NCBI RefSeq assembly: GCF_039555335.1
Contig: NC_092628.1
Span: forward strand, 32,972,465-33,036,464
Direction: 5' to 3'
DNA from: Amphiura filiformis
Taxonomy: Eukaryota; Echinodermata; Ophiuroidea; Amphilepidida; Amphiuridae
Length of the DNA: 64,000 nt
Below the pieces are notes generated by a model, which was not told the origin of the DNA, searched no databases, and worked only from the letters and a program-made list of their open reading frames with translations. This document shows, piece by piece, positions 54,301 to 64,000 of the stretch. The translations under genes were made by a program, and so were the position numbers. Within the stretch, counting starts at the first letter, position 1, and each line of letters opens with the position of its first letter.

Positions 54301-56713
54301 TTTTACTTCTTACAAAAATAGGTATATGGCATTAAGTAAGATCAAATTTAGATGGTCGTAACTATAAAATCAATTAAACCTTCTGAAATTAGATGTACGT
54401 ATTTTACCAATTTATATGTTTAACGTATACAAATTTGCGGGGGATTCCGCAATTTTTACAGTATTAAAAATGTTTGCAATCCAGGAAGTGGTGACATTAT
54501 ATGACAGCGATCATGATGACTGGACATGCATGTTTTGTTATTTGCAGTATGCACAGCCTGACATGTACTTGAAAATTTAAAACCATGAAAAACACCAAAT
54601 AGCTCGATTGCTTCTGAACTGGAAAACCAATCAAATCAATTGGTTTCCAGACTCTACCATGCTTCAATTATACGCTGTATTCACAGGTCAGTTGAACCAG
54701 TTCCCTACGTGTGGCGCGCCACGCGTAAATCTCGTATCATCTAATCATATGAAACTACGGTATGCCTAACGGCTAGCGCCTACTTAAATTGGTTCGCAAA
54801 TCCTAAGCCCCCCCCCCAAGACTTTATATGATAAATCGCAAAGTTGTTGACTAAATTAACATATTTGGATTTGTTAATTTAGTCAACAACGGCTGCGTTA
54901 CTTTTTGTCTTCACAAAAAGAAGACTTTAAAAAGTCTTCACAAAAAGTAACACAGCTGTATACAAATCCGCCAATAGCTTCAAAACTACAAACCGTATTC
55001 ACAATAATTTAACAAAGAACGATGGTTTATTTACGCACATTTTAATATCCAATAACGTCCAATGTCTTTCAATATCGACAACGCTGTATAGTGTTAAAAA
55101 ACCCGAATTTCAAATGTTGCAGTTACAGCGATCAATTCAATGGTTATTTACGCACGTATTGTGGCAAGTAAAACCCACCATTATCTTCGCGCTGAATTCA
55201 AATCAATACAATAGCTGCAACTTTTAACTTCGGGTATTTTTCTTTAAAAGCACTACTGTGCTGTTAATATCAGGCATGAGAATTTCCAGGTTTAAGCCTG
55301 AATTTAGGCTTTTTTGTTGTCTAAATTTCCGCACTTTCTTTTAATTTCAGCCCATTTTTGGTCTTTTTAGCCCAATTTCACGTGCTATTTCAGGCTTTTT
55401 TAAACACTTTCCGGTTTTTTCATAGATGTTTATTCTCATGCCTGTATGTAAACATCTCAAAAAAGTAACTAACCCCCTTTAAATCATGGCCATTATTCAA
55501 TAAGGGGCTATTGTATTACAAATCTGTAAAATGCGTTGGAAGCAGAATTTATTTCTGCGCATTTTGACACCTCATTTGATATGATAGCCCAGAAAACAAT
55601 AAAACACCGGTCAATTTAATGTAGTGAGGTCCAGATTCGAAAGTTGCCCTTACATACAAATTTTTACAATACAAAAACACTCAGATATCATTACACGGAT
55701 TTCCTTCCATTACACTCAATACAAAATTAATACAATTTACTGCAACTTCCAAATCTTGGGTTACATTGATTTAAATGTACGCTGTGACGTCAATATTTAG
55801 TCAATTGCTACAAATGAGGTGTCGAAATGTGCAGAAATAAATTCTGCTTCCAACGCATTTGACAGATTTGTAACTTACACAATCACCCGTTTTTTAATAA
55901 TGGTCATTATTTAAGGGGGTTAGTTACTTTTTTTGAGATGTTTAGTATTGAACAACGTTGGACGAATAGCTTGCCAAAATGCACATTATATAAACCATCC
56001 TTCTTTCCGTGTTAAAAAATTGACAATACGATAATAGTTCTGAAACTCTTGGGTATTCACAACGGCTGCGTTACTTTTTGTGAAGTCTTTATTCCCGGTC
56101 TTTATTACAGTTAATGGTAGCTTATGTTAGATTGCTTGACACACCTGGTCCAATTTCAAATGTCAGACGTCGTTGGTTCGGTCATAATGGCTCATTCCAG
56201 GGGCTCAGTATATATACGAAAAGATGCAGTAATGAGCCATTAATGGCCGAACGCAACGATGTGCGACTCCGTGGAACGATCGGTCCTCATTATCGGGTAA
56301 TGCTGAGACTTTGACTGTTTGTGGTTAGTCTGTAGTAGTCTGTCTTAGGATTATAAAGATATTACTGACCTAGCTTTTTAATACATTTGAACTCAATAAA
56401 CTCGATAAATAAATATATCGCAATATCGCATCAGAATATCTGCCTTTAATTCCTAAAATATACTATAAAAACACATTGTACACACCCGTTTTTGTTTGTT
56501 GTAATCCGTGATATTTGTGGAGTAATTCCACAGTGCCGATTCGGTTTCATAGTTGACCATCATTGCCTGTCGATTGTACTCTTCAAGAAACGCTCTGGCT
56601 TCCTCAAGATTGGTAATCTCCTGCGCGTTTGAGATACAGACCAATGTACACAATGCAAAAAGCATTTGATGAATACACTTTGGTAAATAACCATGATAAC
56701 TTATCCCCGACAT
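42342..56713 (-). CDS. ACE-like: ACE2-like M2 peptidase, distal copy
   Basis: Thirteen exons: 56486-56713, 53902-54060, 52977-53070, 51590-51733, 50385-50573, 49703-49800, 49172-49344, 47964-48187, 46340-46484, 45692-45790, 45156-45278, 43603-43763, 42342-42424. They sum to 1920 nt, or 639 residues, with no stop. Phases match the proximal copy, and ten exons have identical length; exons 1, 3 and 13 differ by whole codons. There is a signal peptide, and the zinc site is HEVGH (His379, Glu380, His383) with Glu407. ACE2-type GDMWGR (Arg277), CHPSAW and SFLRYF are kept. The last exon encodes GDSARPNS then a hydrophobic tail ending FCGP, a likely GPI signal. An upstream in-frame ATG at 56764 would add 17 residues before the signal peptide. 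I prefer 56713 because it aligns with the start of the proximal copy. Introns carry many MITEs but no large insertion. Confidence 0.92.
43153..43455. repeat. Dispersed repeat in intron 12
   Basis: Aligned counterpart of 7205-7510. It contains the short palindrome TTCTGGTGTACCAGAA and TTAATCTGCAAGA. Intron 12 spans 42425-43602. Confidence 0.65.
44316..44345. repeat. C-run joined to G-run
   Basis: A homopolymer of about 16 C is directly followed by about 11 G, flanked by GTGAAG and CACTTC. The whole thus forms a short perfect inverted repeat. Run lengths are unreliable. Confidence 0.7.
44395..44790. repeat. Degenerate GGGTCTTTGGGTGACAG minisatellite
   Basis: At least six variants of GGGGTCNTTGGGTGANAG occur at about 44419, 44481, 44514, 44670, 44706 and 44747, separated by A-rich spacers. 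They lie in intron 11 (43764-45155) of the distal ACE2-like gene. Confidence 0.75.
46064..46288. repeat. Foldback element in intron 9
   Basis: Arms contain CATGTCGTCAGCCTGCTAC with GTAGCAGGCTGACGATATG and TGGTTCAAGCATGCAT with ATGCATGCTTGAACCA. A small asymmetric insert lies in the right arm. It lies within intron 9 (45791-46339). Confidence 0.7.
46519..47106. mobile_element. 588-bp TIR element in intron 8
   Basis: TACCGTAAAATGGGGTAACT (46519 on) and its complement ending at 47106 are the terminal repeats. The motif AAGTTACCCCG recurs inside each end. No transposase is encoded. Intron 8 spans 46485-47963; the rest of it shows nothing recognised. Confidence 0.8.
48640..48960. repeat. Probable dispersed repeat in intron 7
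   Basis: The stretch beginning GAACGTTTGGACAGTATTTA looks to me like a repeat found in several marine invertebrate genomes. This is memory only, with no second copy in the window. Intron 7 spans 48188-49171. Confidence 0.3.
51232..51566. mobile_element. 335-bp MITE ending 24 bp from exon 4
   Basis: ATTACCCAGCAAACAC and GTGTTTGCTGGGTAAT are perfect terminal inverted repeats. AACGTTTT motifs recur inside. It lies in intron 4 (50574-51589), on the acceptor side of exon 5 seen from the plus strand and directly after the donor of exon 4 on the minus strand. Confidence 0.85.
52155..52428. mobile_element. 274-bp MITE in intron 3
   Basis: Diverged inverted arms contain GCCCTGCGGGGCCATTA with TAATGGTCCCGCAGGGC, and inner GGGAGTTTCCGGC with GCCGGAAATTCCC. 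It lies within intron 3 (51734-52976). Confidence 0.75.
52661..52854. mobile_element. Long-armed palindromic MITE, copy 2
   Basis: Diverged copy of 5998-6193, with shared GAGAGCCTCGAACTG, CAGTTCGAGGCTCTC and GTGCATAATGGCGGAACC. The left arm has accumulated more changes than the right. Confidence 0.8.
54844..54957. repeat. Two adjacent hairpins in intron 1
   Basis: GTTGTTGACTAAATTAACA pairs with TGTTAATTTAGTCAACAAC (54844-54891). GCTGCGTTACTTTTTGT pairs with ACAAAAAGTAACACAGC (54892-54957), with inner GAAGACTTT/AAAGTCTTC. The phrase GGCTGCGTTACTTTTTGTGAAGTC recurs near 56064, so these may be ends of a larger composite element in intron 1 (54061-56485). Confidence 0.7.
55272..55445. repeat. 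174-bp element with CAGGCATGAGAAT ends
   Basis: CAGGCATGAGAAT at the left and ATTCTCATGCCTG at the right are exact inverted repeats around an AGGCTTTTTT-rich body. Confidence 0.65.
55449..55944. mobile_element. 496-bp MITE with 130-bp inverted arms
   Basis: Arms about 55450-55580 and 55812-55944 pair strongly. Examples are AAACATCTCAAAAAAGTAAC with its complement and GGAAGCAGAATTTATTTCTG with CAGAAATAAATTCTGCTTCC. No coding potential. It lies in intron 1 of the distal ACE2-like gene. Confidence 0.8.
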
Positions 56714-58280
56714 TCTGCTTGTTTTTGTGGTTTTAGAATAGATGTGAATATTGCTTGTTCCCAATGCTAGTATAGCACACGTTCAAATCCGGGGTTCAAA
56801 TATGGTTGAAAGGAAACATTCCCCAGTAATATATTTGATAACGTCAAAACAAGCTGTTTTGAAGGGAATTGAATTCGTGTAGAAATTAGGTTGAACCATT
56901 AGTGTATGGTTGAACGAGTACAAAATTGGTCCCCGGAAATGCATTTTTCAGGGCAAGAGGAATAGCTAAGAATGTTTGATCTTGAAGTCTTTAATGGGGT
57001 CAAAATCTCCACATGAACCATGCATCTAGGGGTACGTGGGTGGGGGAGGGGAACACCTTTACTATTAGGCTTATTGTTGTAAGTACAAAATCAATCAACT
57101 GAAACTACCTGTCAATCATGTCACTTTTAGTAACAATTTTGATAAGCACAACTTCACCAAAGTTACATAATAACGCAAATAATAAATGAGGTGACCATCA
57201 GGGCCGCCCAGAGGCGCATAAACACACGAGCCCCTTCAATTTTTGCCAACGGAAAGTGTTCAACCGCGACACATATCTGTCGGGGGGATCTTAAACAATT
57301 TTCCGCAATAAATTGTTTGAAATGTGCTATTGCAACAAGAGCTCATTTCTTTTAATTAACGTGTTGTTTTCTTTTTATTTTCAAGGGCTCATTTTCTTTT
57401 CATTTGTTTTAGGAATTACCTCAATCAGGAGAGGGCATGTCTTGAAATGACAGCTGAAATATACAGTACATGTAGAAAGGAATATTTTACTATAACTGGT
57501 AAAAGTAATGAAATAAGGGTTTTGTGGAGTATTGCACATTGACGCGACGGCGATCTCTATAATGAGATTGTTACAATTATGGCCAAGCACACATCGATTG
57601 CCATGGAAACGGTCACCATTCACAATTATCCCAATTCAGACAAATATATTAATTTGATAAGTACTGGCCTGGGAATTTTATTAACTTATTATAATCACTC
57701 TAGACCACAATGGCCTCATCCCAATGGCATCTTTCATTAGCCTCAATTAAACAATCATAGTTCAAATTTGACCTCAAGTTGCAGAGTATGAGTTTTTGTA
57801 CCCAAATTTTCAAAGGTCATTCAATAAATGTATAAATATATTGGGGTTAAAGAACTGCACTCTGATACATGAGCATGTTGTGGATTCTAGTGAATATCCT
57901 ATTTACAACGTTGTGTTGTTTATCTTCTTCGCTGGGGTACCAGTTTTATGCGACAAAGGAAATAATGGCAAACATACAAAGCCTCACACACTTTACACAC
58001 CTGCTTTAGTTTAGTCAGAACGGTAGTTTACGTATTTCTTATTTAAAAATCGAATGTATTGAAAATAAACAAAATGGGCAAACAAAATGAGCACTCTTTT
58101 TGTCGTAATCAAAGTCACTTTTATGAAATAAAAATCCTTTAAATTGAAATACAAGCTAACACAAACGGAAATTGTGTTTGTATTGTATTATTGGTATTAT
58201 GAATGCTGGAAACGTTAATTGTAAGGGGGTGGGGGTTAATTTGAGACCAGTTTCGATGAAGTCGGACCATTTTTTAACCA
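56714..58280. other. Upstream region of the distal ACE2-like gene
   Basis: The promoter should lie just above 56713. No element can be named with confidence. Only chance frames are seen up to 58280. Confidence 0.35.
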
Positions 58281-58765
58281 TCATGCAGTTTTTGTTGTCT
58301 ACATGTATGCACACAACACAGAGGCACTCACAATAGGTAATTGACCCCTACTGGTAGCGCTGTGTTGTAGGTATAGGACGACAACTAGTTAGCATCATAT
58401 ATCAAAAAGTATAAGACCTATGATTTTAGTACTTGCTCTATAGTGAGATTACTTATTTCTTTTAATGTGTCTGCATTTTTAACACGATACAAGATTCTGA
58501 AACGGGGGACCATCCATTTGTGTGAGAAAGGAAAACCCCAAATCTTGTCCAATGTCCCGTTCAAATTCAATGCTAATTTTGCCTCACTGAACCGATCTGG
58601 GTTTGCCGCAGTTGGAAGAGGGGTGTCGCGAAACTATTTGAGGTACGAATTTAGTACTTTCTGTCAATCAAGCCTGGTCTATACTCTTTATGCCAGCCTT
58701 TAATTCATTAGCATAGTCATTATAATAATGGGGGACCGCCTTGATAAGTAAAATGACAGGGGATC
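58281..58765. repeat. Tandem duplication, unit 1 (A then B)
   Basis: Part A (58281-58440, with CATGTATGCACACAACACAG and CTACTGGTAGCGCTGTGTTG) recurs at 58896-59055. Part B (58441-58765, with ACGGGGGACCAT and TTTAGTACTTTCTGTCAA) recurs, more diverged, at about 62741-63050. The LINE lies between the second A and the second B. Confidence 0.7.
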
Positions 58766-58895
58766 GCATGTAACTCAAGTCAGAGAGAGAGCCCAAACCA
58801 GTGTGAAGCCAACCGGAAATGGTAACCACGGCAGTCAAGTGGCCAGTTCTAGACGCTAATTGGCTGTGACTGTGGTAGTTGGAGTTAGTTAACAC

Positions 58896-59055
58896 CATCA
58901 TGCAGTTATTGTTAACTACATGTATGCACACAACACAGGGGCACTCACAATAAGTAATTGAACCCTACTGGTAGCGCTGTGTTGTAGATATATGAGATGA
59001 ACTAGTTAGCGTCATATATGAAAAAGTATAAAAGCTATGATTTTAGTACTTTCTC
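58896..59055. repeat. Tandem duplication, second part A
   Basis: Matches 58281-58440 closely in the same orientation and stops at the LINE 3' end. Confidence 0.75.
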
Positions 59056-59442
59056 AATGTTTCATTCATATTCATATTCATATTCATTTATTTCCATAAA
59101 AAACTGACATTCACAAAAACAATCAAATTAAAAATTTACAGAAAACAACACATTATGGAGGAAGAGGCTAGAAGGCCAATAAGGCCAGATATATCGCCTC
59201 CCCTTAGAAATTATAAAGTTACAAATAACATTTATACAAAAAAATCAATCAAACATCACATAAAAAAAGGAATCACTAACCAAAAGACAAGACAAGGACG
59301 GTGCTCAAAGATAATATATTAAGTATATTTTGAGATTAACATTTCTTTTAATTGATAACGGAAATGTTTAATAGATCTGGAGTTTTTCACAAAAATACCT
59401 AGTGAATTCCAAAGGATGGGGCCTTTAGTACGGATTGCGTGA

Positions 59443-60867
59443 TCAGAAAAAAACTTTTTTGTTTTTAGTCAAATTTAAGTCGTTTACATGTCTTGTCTTG
59501 TAGTTATGTACATCAGAGCGTTTGGAAAAATAATTATTAAATATAAGAGGGAGTTCATTAATAGAATACTTGTACATGAATGTACCCAAATCTAGTGTGT
59601 ACATATCTTCGATAGTTAAGATGTTATAGTTTGCAAACAACGGTCCTGTATGTTCTCTGTAGTGACTGTTTGCTATCGTTCTTATAGCCCACTTTTGGAG
59701 TTTCATTAATTTGCTTAAGTAAGTTTTACAGGTATACCCCCATACGAGTATTCCATAATTAAGATAGGGCATTATCAAAGTACAATAAAGGGTATGTAAA
59801 ATACGTTCTGGTACATAATGTTTTAGTTTGGTCATGACACCAACATTTCTTGACACTGTTTTTGAAATACAATCTATGTGGCTTTTCCAAGTGAGACATT
59901 CATCTATTAACACACCAAGAAACTTGGTTTGTTGTACTCTTTCTAAAGTAGTGTAGTTAAGTATGATTCTCAGATCATTAATTTGTGTCATATTTGGCGT
60001 TCCTAGTATCATGTAGTTTGTTTTACTGGCATTAACAGACAATTTATTTGCTCTGAACCAATTGCTCACTTCCTCTAGTTCTTTGTTTATAAGATTGACT
60101 TGCTTTTCTATGTTTTCATGTGAATATAAAATTGTTGTATCATCTGCAAAGAGGATGAAATCAAGTATATTAGATGTATTAGTTATATCATTTATATATA
60201 GTATAAATAAAAGAGGGCCGAGAATAGATCCTTGCGGAACTCCGCAAATTACATTTTTCAATTCTGATGAATGGCAATTATAAGATACATATTGTTTCCT
60301 GTTACTTAAATAACTTCTGAACCAGTCTAAGACAATGCCACGAAGGCCATAGTGTTCTAGTTTGTGAAGGAGAATATTGTGATCAATTGTATCAAATGCC
60401 TTAGACAAGTCCAAAAATATTCCAACAGTCGTCTCGTTTCTCTCAACCGCGAAATTTATTTTATCTACCATTTGTTCAATAGCCATAGAGGTTGAGTGCT
60501 TTGGTCTAAAACCAAATTGTTTAGTGTTAAGGATTCCTTGAGTATCAATATAATCCATACATCTGTTAAAAACTAATCTTTCAAGAATTTTGGAAAAACA
60601 TGGTAGGAGAGAAACGGGACGATAATTTGAGAAAACTTCAACATCTTGTTTTTTGAAAAGTGGTATGACCTTAGCTACTTTCATTTTATCTGGAACAATT
60701 CCGGTAGAAATAGATAAATTAAATATCATATTAAGAGGTTTGGCAATTTCTCGACTTACTTTTTTTATGATTAGATTGCCAATATTGTCGTGACCACCAC
60801 TCTTATTTAACTTTAACTTATCTATAATTTTGATTATATCAAGTTCAACAATTGGTTTCAGGTACAT
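59443..60867 (-). CDS. LINE reverse transcriptase domain
   Basis: The 474-codon frame contains non-LTR RT blocks: [50 protein letters not shown] and the catalytic FADDTT, then the thumb (KTNYMILG and [10 protein letters not shown]). The visible ATG is internal. The frame stops in an A/T-rich run near 59443, and the typical C-terminal phrase (TKGPILWNSL) follows in another frame down to about 59300. RT primes reverse transcription at the nicked target. It is best seen as part of the single broken LINE polyprotein. Confidence 0.85.
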   Translation of the reverse strand: MYLKPIVELDIIKIIDKLKLNKSGGHDNIGNLIIKKVSREIAKPLNMIFNLSISTGIVPDKMKVAKVIPLFKKQDVEVFSNYRPVSLLPCFSKILERLVFNRCMDYIDTQGILNTKQFGFRPKHSTSMAIEQMVDKINFAVERNETTVGIFLDLSKAFDTIDHNILLHKLEHYGLRGIVLDWFRSYLSNRKQYVSYNCHSSELKNVICGVPQGSILGPLLFILYINDITNTSNILDFILFADDTTILYSHENIEKQVNLINKELEEVSNWFRANKLSVNASKTNYMILGTPNMTQINDLRIILNYTTLERVQQTKFLGVLIDECLTWKSHIDCISKTVSRNVGVMTKLKHYVPERILHTLYCTLIMPYLNYGILVWGYTCKTYLSKLMKLQKWAIRTIANSHYREHTGPLFANYNILTIEDMYTLDLGTFMYKYSINELPLIFNNYFSKRSDVHNYKTRHVNDLNLTKNKKVFF

Positions 60868-60950
60868 ACTCCCAGATATGGTATCATTTAGATAATCAAA
60901 ATAATGTTTCCCTTTGTGTTGAATGGTTGAAGCAAGATTAGGACCTATAT

Positions 60951-61328
60951 TTACAAAAAATCATTAAATTTATTTGAGATATCTTGAGGATTGTTGATAG
61001 TATTGCCACCTTCATCTTTAAATTTACTTTGAGTCGATTGTTTTTTGCTTCGTCCAATAACATCATTGATTGTTTTCCATGTTTGTTTCATATTGCATTT
61101 AGCATGCTCAAACTTAGAGAAAAAATATTTTCGTTTCGATTTTCGAAGAAGCATTTGTAACTTATTTTTATATGTCTTAAATAATTGACAATTTCTAGCA
61201 TTAGGTGATTTAATATATTGTTTATACAATAAATTCTTTTTATTAATACTCTTAAGTAAACCTTTGGTGATCCATGGTGCTATTGGTTCTTTTCTTCTAT
61301 TACCCGTACATTTTTTAATGGGATACAA
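60951..61328 (-). pseudogene. LINE endonuclease-RT linker fragment
   Basis: Frame with PWITKGLLKSINKKNLLYK and NKLQMLLRKSKRKYF, the usual basic linker of CR1/L2-like LINEs. Separated from the RT frame by a break near 60955. Confidence 0.7.
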
Positions 61329-61477
61329 TCATCATATAAAGTATTAAAAGTATCAATAAATGTATTATAATCATCATTTGCATTATTATTGTCAAGAGTT
61401 TCGTCCCATTTAACCTCTGACAGTCGTTTTTAAACTTAGATACATTAACATCACTATGAATTCTTTTGTAAGTTGCC

Positions 61478-62580
61478 TTATTCGTTTTTTTCATTTCGTT
61501 TATGTATTTCAAGATTGGTTGACAAAGTAGTTGGAAAATGGTCACTTATGTCTGTAATCAAAATTGTCGATTTGATTATATTTTCATTGGTTGTCAGAAT
61601 ATTGTCAATAATTGTAGCTGATGTTGGCGTAATTCTAGTTGGTTTATAAATTGTAGGCGTCAATGAACATGAGTAAAGAAGTTCAAGATAATCATGAGTG
61701 GGTCTGTGACTATCTACCTTTAGTAAATCAATGTTGAAATCACCCATTATATAAATCTGTTTTCTGTCTGATGTTAATTTTTTTTTTAAAGAGGGTCAAA
61801 ATCCGTCATAAAGTCATTTATTGAAGTGTGAGCCCTGTATAACACACCGACTACAGCATTTTTAGAAGAATTACATTCAATTTCTATAAAACACGACTCA
61901 TAATTAGAGTGGGCATGACAAAGGTCTGGCCTAAGTTTATACTTAACTTTATCAGAGATATAAAGGCACACGCCTCCTTTACCTCGTCCAATCCTGTTCA
62001 TATATTCTAAATTGTAGCCAGGAAGATTATACATATTCGGAGGTGTGTCTTTCAAATGTGTTTCGGAAATACCAATAACATCGAAATCTTGATCTAGCGT
62101 ATTAATACATTGTTTAAATTTAGCGAAATTTTTGGATAAGCTTCGAATATTAACATTTAACATGTTAAAGTTTCCACTACTTGCTTTCGGATCTGAACAG
62201 AACTGTGTAGGTGTAAGATATGAACAATCGTGTATATCGTCGTTTACAGTATTTACTACATCACTATAGATCTTGCTCGAATTACAATCAAATGTTAATG
62301 GATTAAATACCATGTCATTATATTTTTCTAGGTCTGTATCTGTTAAATTAACGTGGTATGCTTGGTTTAAGTTGTCAGCTTCTGCTTCGATATCAGAATT
62401 ATCGCTATTATCAATGGGTTCAATGCATTTCGAGCAGATCCAATCCTTTGGATTTAGACATTTTGTAATATATTTTGTTTTTTGGTGTGTTTTTTTTGTG
62501 CTATATCTCTCTAAAAATAAATAGTTTTTTGAACACATTTTTACAAGGTATTTATTTATAAGGTAATTTCTTTGATGCAT
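61478..62580 (-). pseudogene. LINE endonuclease, two frames
   Basis: The frame at 61786-62580 holds the PHD-like cysteine stub and the N-terminal half of the APE endonuclease (NVNIRSL, ISETHL, RGKGGVCLYI). The frame at 61478-61747 holds GDFNIDLLK and the ISDH catalytic end. A break near 61785 in an A/T run separates them. The enzyme nicks target DNA in an intact LINE. Confidence 0.75.
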
Positions 62581-62740
62581 GAAACTTTTTCTGACACTAG
62601 TCTGTTGTAGTTCTCCGGGGTAGTCCCTTGTACATAATATGAGTTCAGTTCAGTTAATTTGAATCCTTGTAAGTTTTCCAGTCCAAATCTGGTCTATTTC
62701 GAGGTTTGTACTGCAATGACACCTTTGTGTAAAATTCAAT

Positions 62741-63050
62741 TACTTATTCTTTTCAAAATATCTGAATTTTCAACCCGGTATAAGCTTTAATAACGGGGGA
62801 CCATACATTTGTATGAAAAAGAAATATACCATCTATATCCAAACTCCCGTGTTATTCCAATGCACGTTTTGCTTCACCGGGACGCCCTGGCTTGGTCACA
62901 TTTGCAAGAGGGGTGTCACGAAACCGTAATAGGTACACATTTAGTACTTTCTGTCAACCAAGTATGGTTTATTCTCTACATGTCAAAATTTTAAATCATT
63001 AGCATAGTCCTTATAATAACGGTGGAGCGCCTTGATGAGTAAATGACAGC
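62741..63050. repeat. Tandem duplication, second part B
   Basis: Diverged match to 58441-58765 in the same orientation (AACGGGGGACCATACATTTG, CAAGAGGGGTGTCACGAAAC, ACATTTAGTACTTTCTGTCA). It is cut off from its part A by the LINE. Confidence 0.65.
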
Positions 63051-63106
63051 AAACCAGTGAAAAATACCCCAAAACTCGGTCAGTGGAGCTCCGCCCGTAC
63101 ATGTCA

Positions 63107-63840
63107 ATAGACCTTTTTCCCTCTATCCCACAATGCACTATTCCAGGGGGGGGGGTATGACGTAGTTCATCAACCTCATAGATCGTGTGCATCCGATGGT
63201 CTTTGCCATACCTTTGCAATTATTTTGTCTTAATATGGGCATATACTGATTCCATATATGCGGATTATCGTAAAGGCCATCGATGTTACTAATTATGCAA
63301 TTATTGAATACACGAGTGATGCAGTTACGGAGCGACGCAGAACATCTGTGTAAGAGATTGTGTTTACATTTTATTTTCATCTCCGAAAAAAAGTGAAACG
63401 GACGCCGACAAAATATCACGGCGTGTCCCGTCATTAGTTTATCACCATTACACAGCCGTTTTCGCCAAACAAACGCCCGAAAACGTTTGGCAAACGTTTT
63501 GATCGCTAAATGTTTGTCAAACGTTTGGCGAAAGCGGCTATGTAGGTCTATAAAATGTATACAAAGTTAGGTTTCAATAGCAGGAAACTTTTTTGGCTGA
63601 TGACACCATGTCCATAAGGCATAAAAATGTTGTTTTTGCCCCCGAAAGGTATTAGTGATCGCGGCGCCATTATCGTGATTATCGGGGATTCCTTTTTTGT
63701 GATGAAGGCACCAGCCGAAATGTCCGTATTCCAGAATGTAATGAACTTAACTCTGTACTCCCCCGGGGGAGATGATGCAGTTTGCGACACTCATACCCCC
63801 CTGGAATAGTGCATGATGGGAAAGAGGGAAAAAGGTCTAT
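63107..63840. mobile_element. 734-bp element with 50-bp TIRs
   Basis: ATAGACCTTTTTCCCTCT opens the left end and AGAGGGAAAAAGGTCTAT closes the right. The arms extend through TGCACTATTCCAGGGGG. A nested dyad (CGTTTTCGCCAAAC with GTTTGGCGAAAGCG) lies at about 63457-63538. No transposase is visible. Confidence 0.75.
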
Positions 63841-64000
63841 AGCGTCATTATCGATTGGATTAGTCGACCATAGCGGACAATTCGATCGCTCATTGGATTA
63901 ATATTAACACGTGGTAATAAATTTGCGTTGGACAATCGATTACTTTAATGGTTTAATACTGCATATCTCGGTTTAATCTTCACTAAGCGGGTTTATGGCT

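Larger units (their letters stand above)
59063..62620 (-). mobile_element. CR1/L2-type LINE, frameshifted
   Basis: Minus-strand order is a PHD-like cysteine segment (DWICSKC), APE endonuclease (NVNIRSL, GISETHL, GDFNID, SDH), linker, then reverse transcriptase. At least four frameshifts break it. The 3' end carries AATAAATGAATATGAATATG, a short GAATAT tail next to the flanking duplication. The 5' limit is uncertain. Confidence 0.85.

Overview
The window looks like a piece of a metazoan nuclear genome, probably a marine invertebrate deuterostome. Its genes are split by GT-AG introns, it is AT-rich, and it is crowded with MITEs, tRNA-derived SINEs, a CR1/L2-type LINE and a very large Ty3/gypsy element. 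The host genes resemble animal extracellular metallopeptidases. The species cannot be read from the sequence. A 46-base N run and many single-base frameshifts in otherwise intact transposon frames suggest a long-read assembly.

Layout. (1) 1-6.5 kb: no gene seen; several inverted-repeat elements, two mariner-like MITE copies and an 870-bp palindrome with two head-to-head tRNA-like SINE heads. (2) 6.55-9.21 kb, minus strand: a five-exon matrix-metalloproteinase-like gene whose last visible exon encodes a cysteine-containing module resembling the hormone-receptor domain of adhesion GPCRs. (3) 9.2-13.5 kb: intergenic, with a decayed MMP exon, a MITE and a fragment of an RTE-type LINE. (4) 13.47-36.73 kb, minus strand: a complete 13-exon peptidase family M2 gene, closest in its diagnostic residues to ACE2. 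Its intron 10 is interrupted by a 13.3-kb Ty3/gypsy element (15244-28570, plus strand, antisense to the gene, ATAT target duplication). (5) 36.7-42.3 kb: intergenic, with inverted repeats, CT-rich tracts and a possible orphan signal-peptide exon. (6) 42.34-56.71 kb, minus strand: a second complete 13-exon ACE2-like gene, a tandem paralogue with the same exon phases and almost identical exon sizes. (7) 56.7-64 kb: a diverged tandem duplication interrupted by a frameshifted LINE (about 59.06-62.6 kb, minus strand), then a 734-bp element with long terminal inverted repeats.

The three host genes all encode secreted or surface zinc peptidases read from the minus strand. Both ACE2-like proteins keep the HExxH...E zinc site. 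They also carry the ACE2-type arginine (GDMWGR) in place of the glutamine of classical ACE, so I predict carboxypeptidase-type rather than dipeptidase-type activity. Both end in a short hydrophobic tail on a separate last exon, consistent with a GPI signal. Nearly all other sequence is transposable-element derived.
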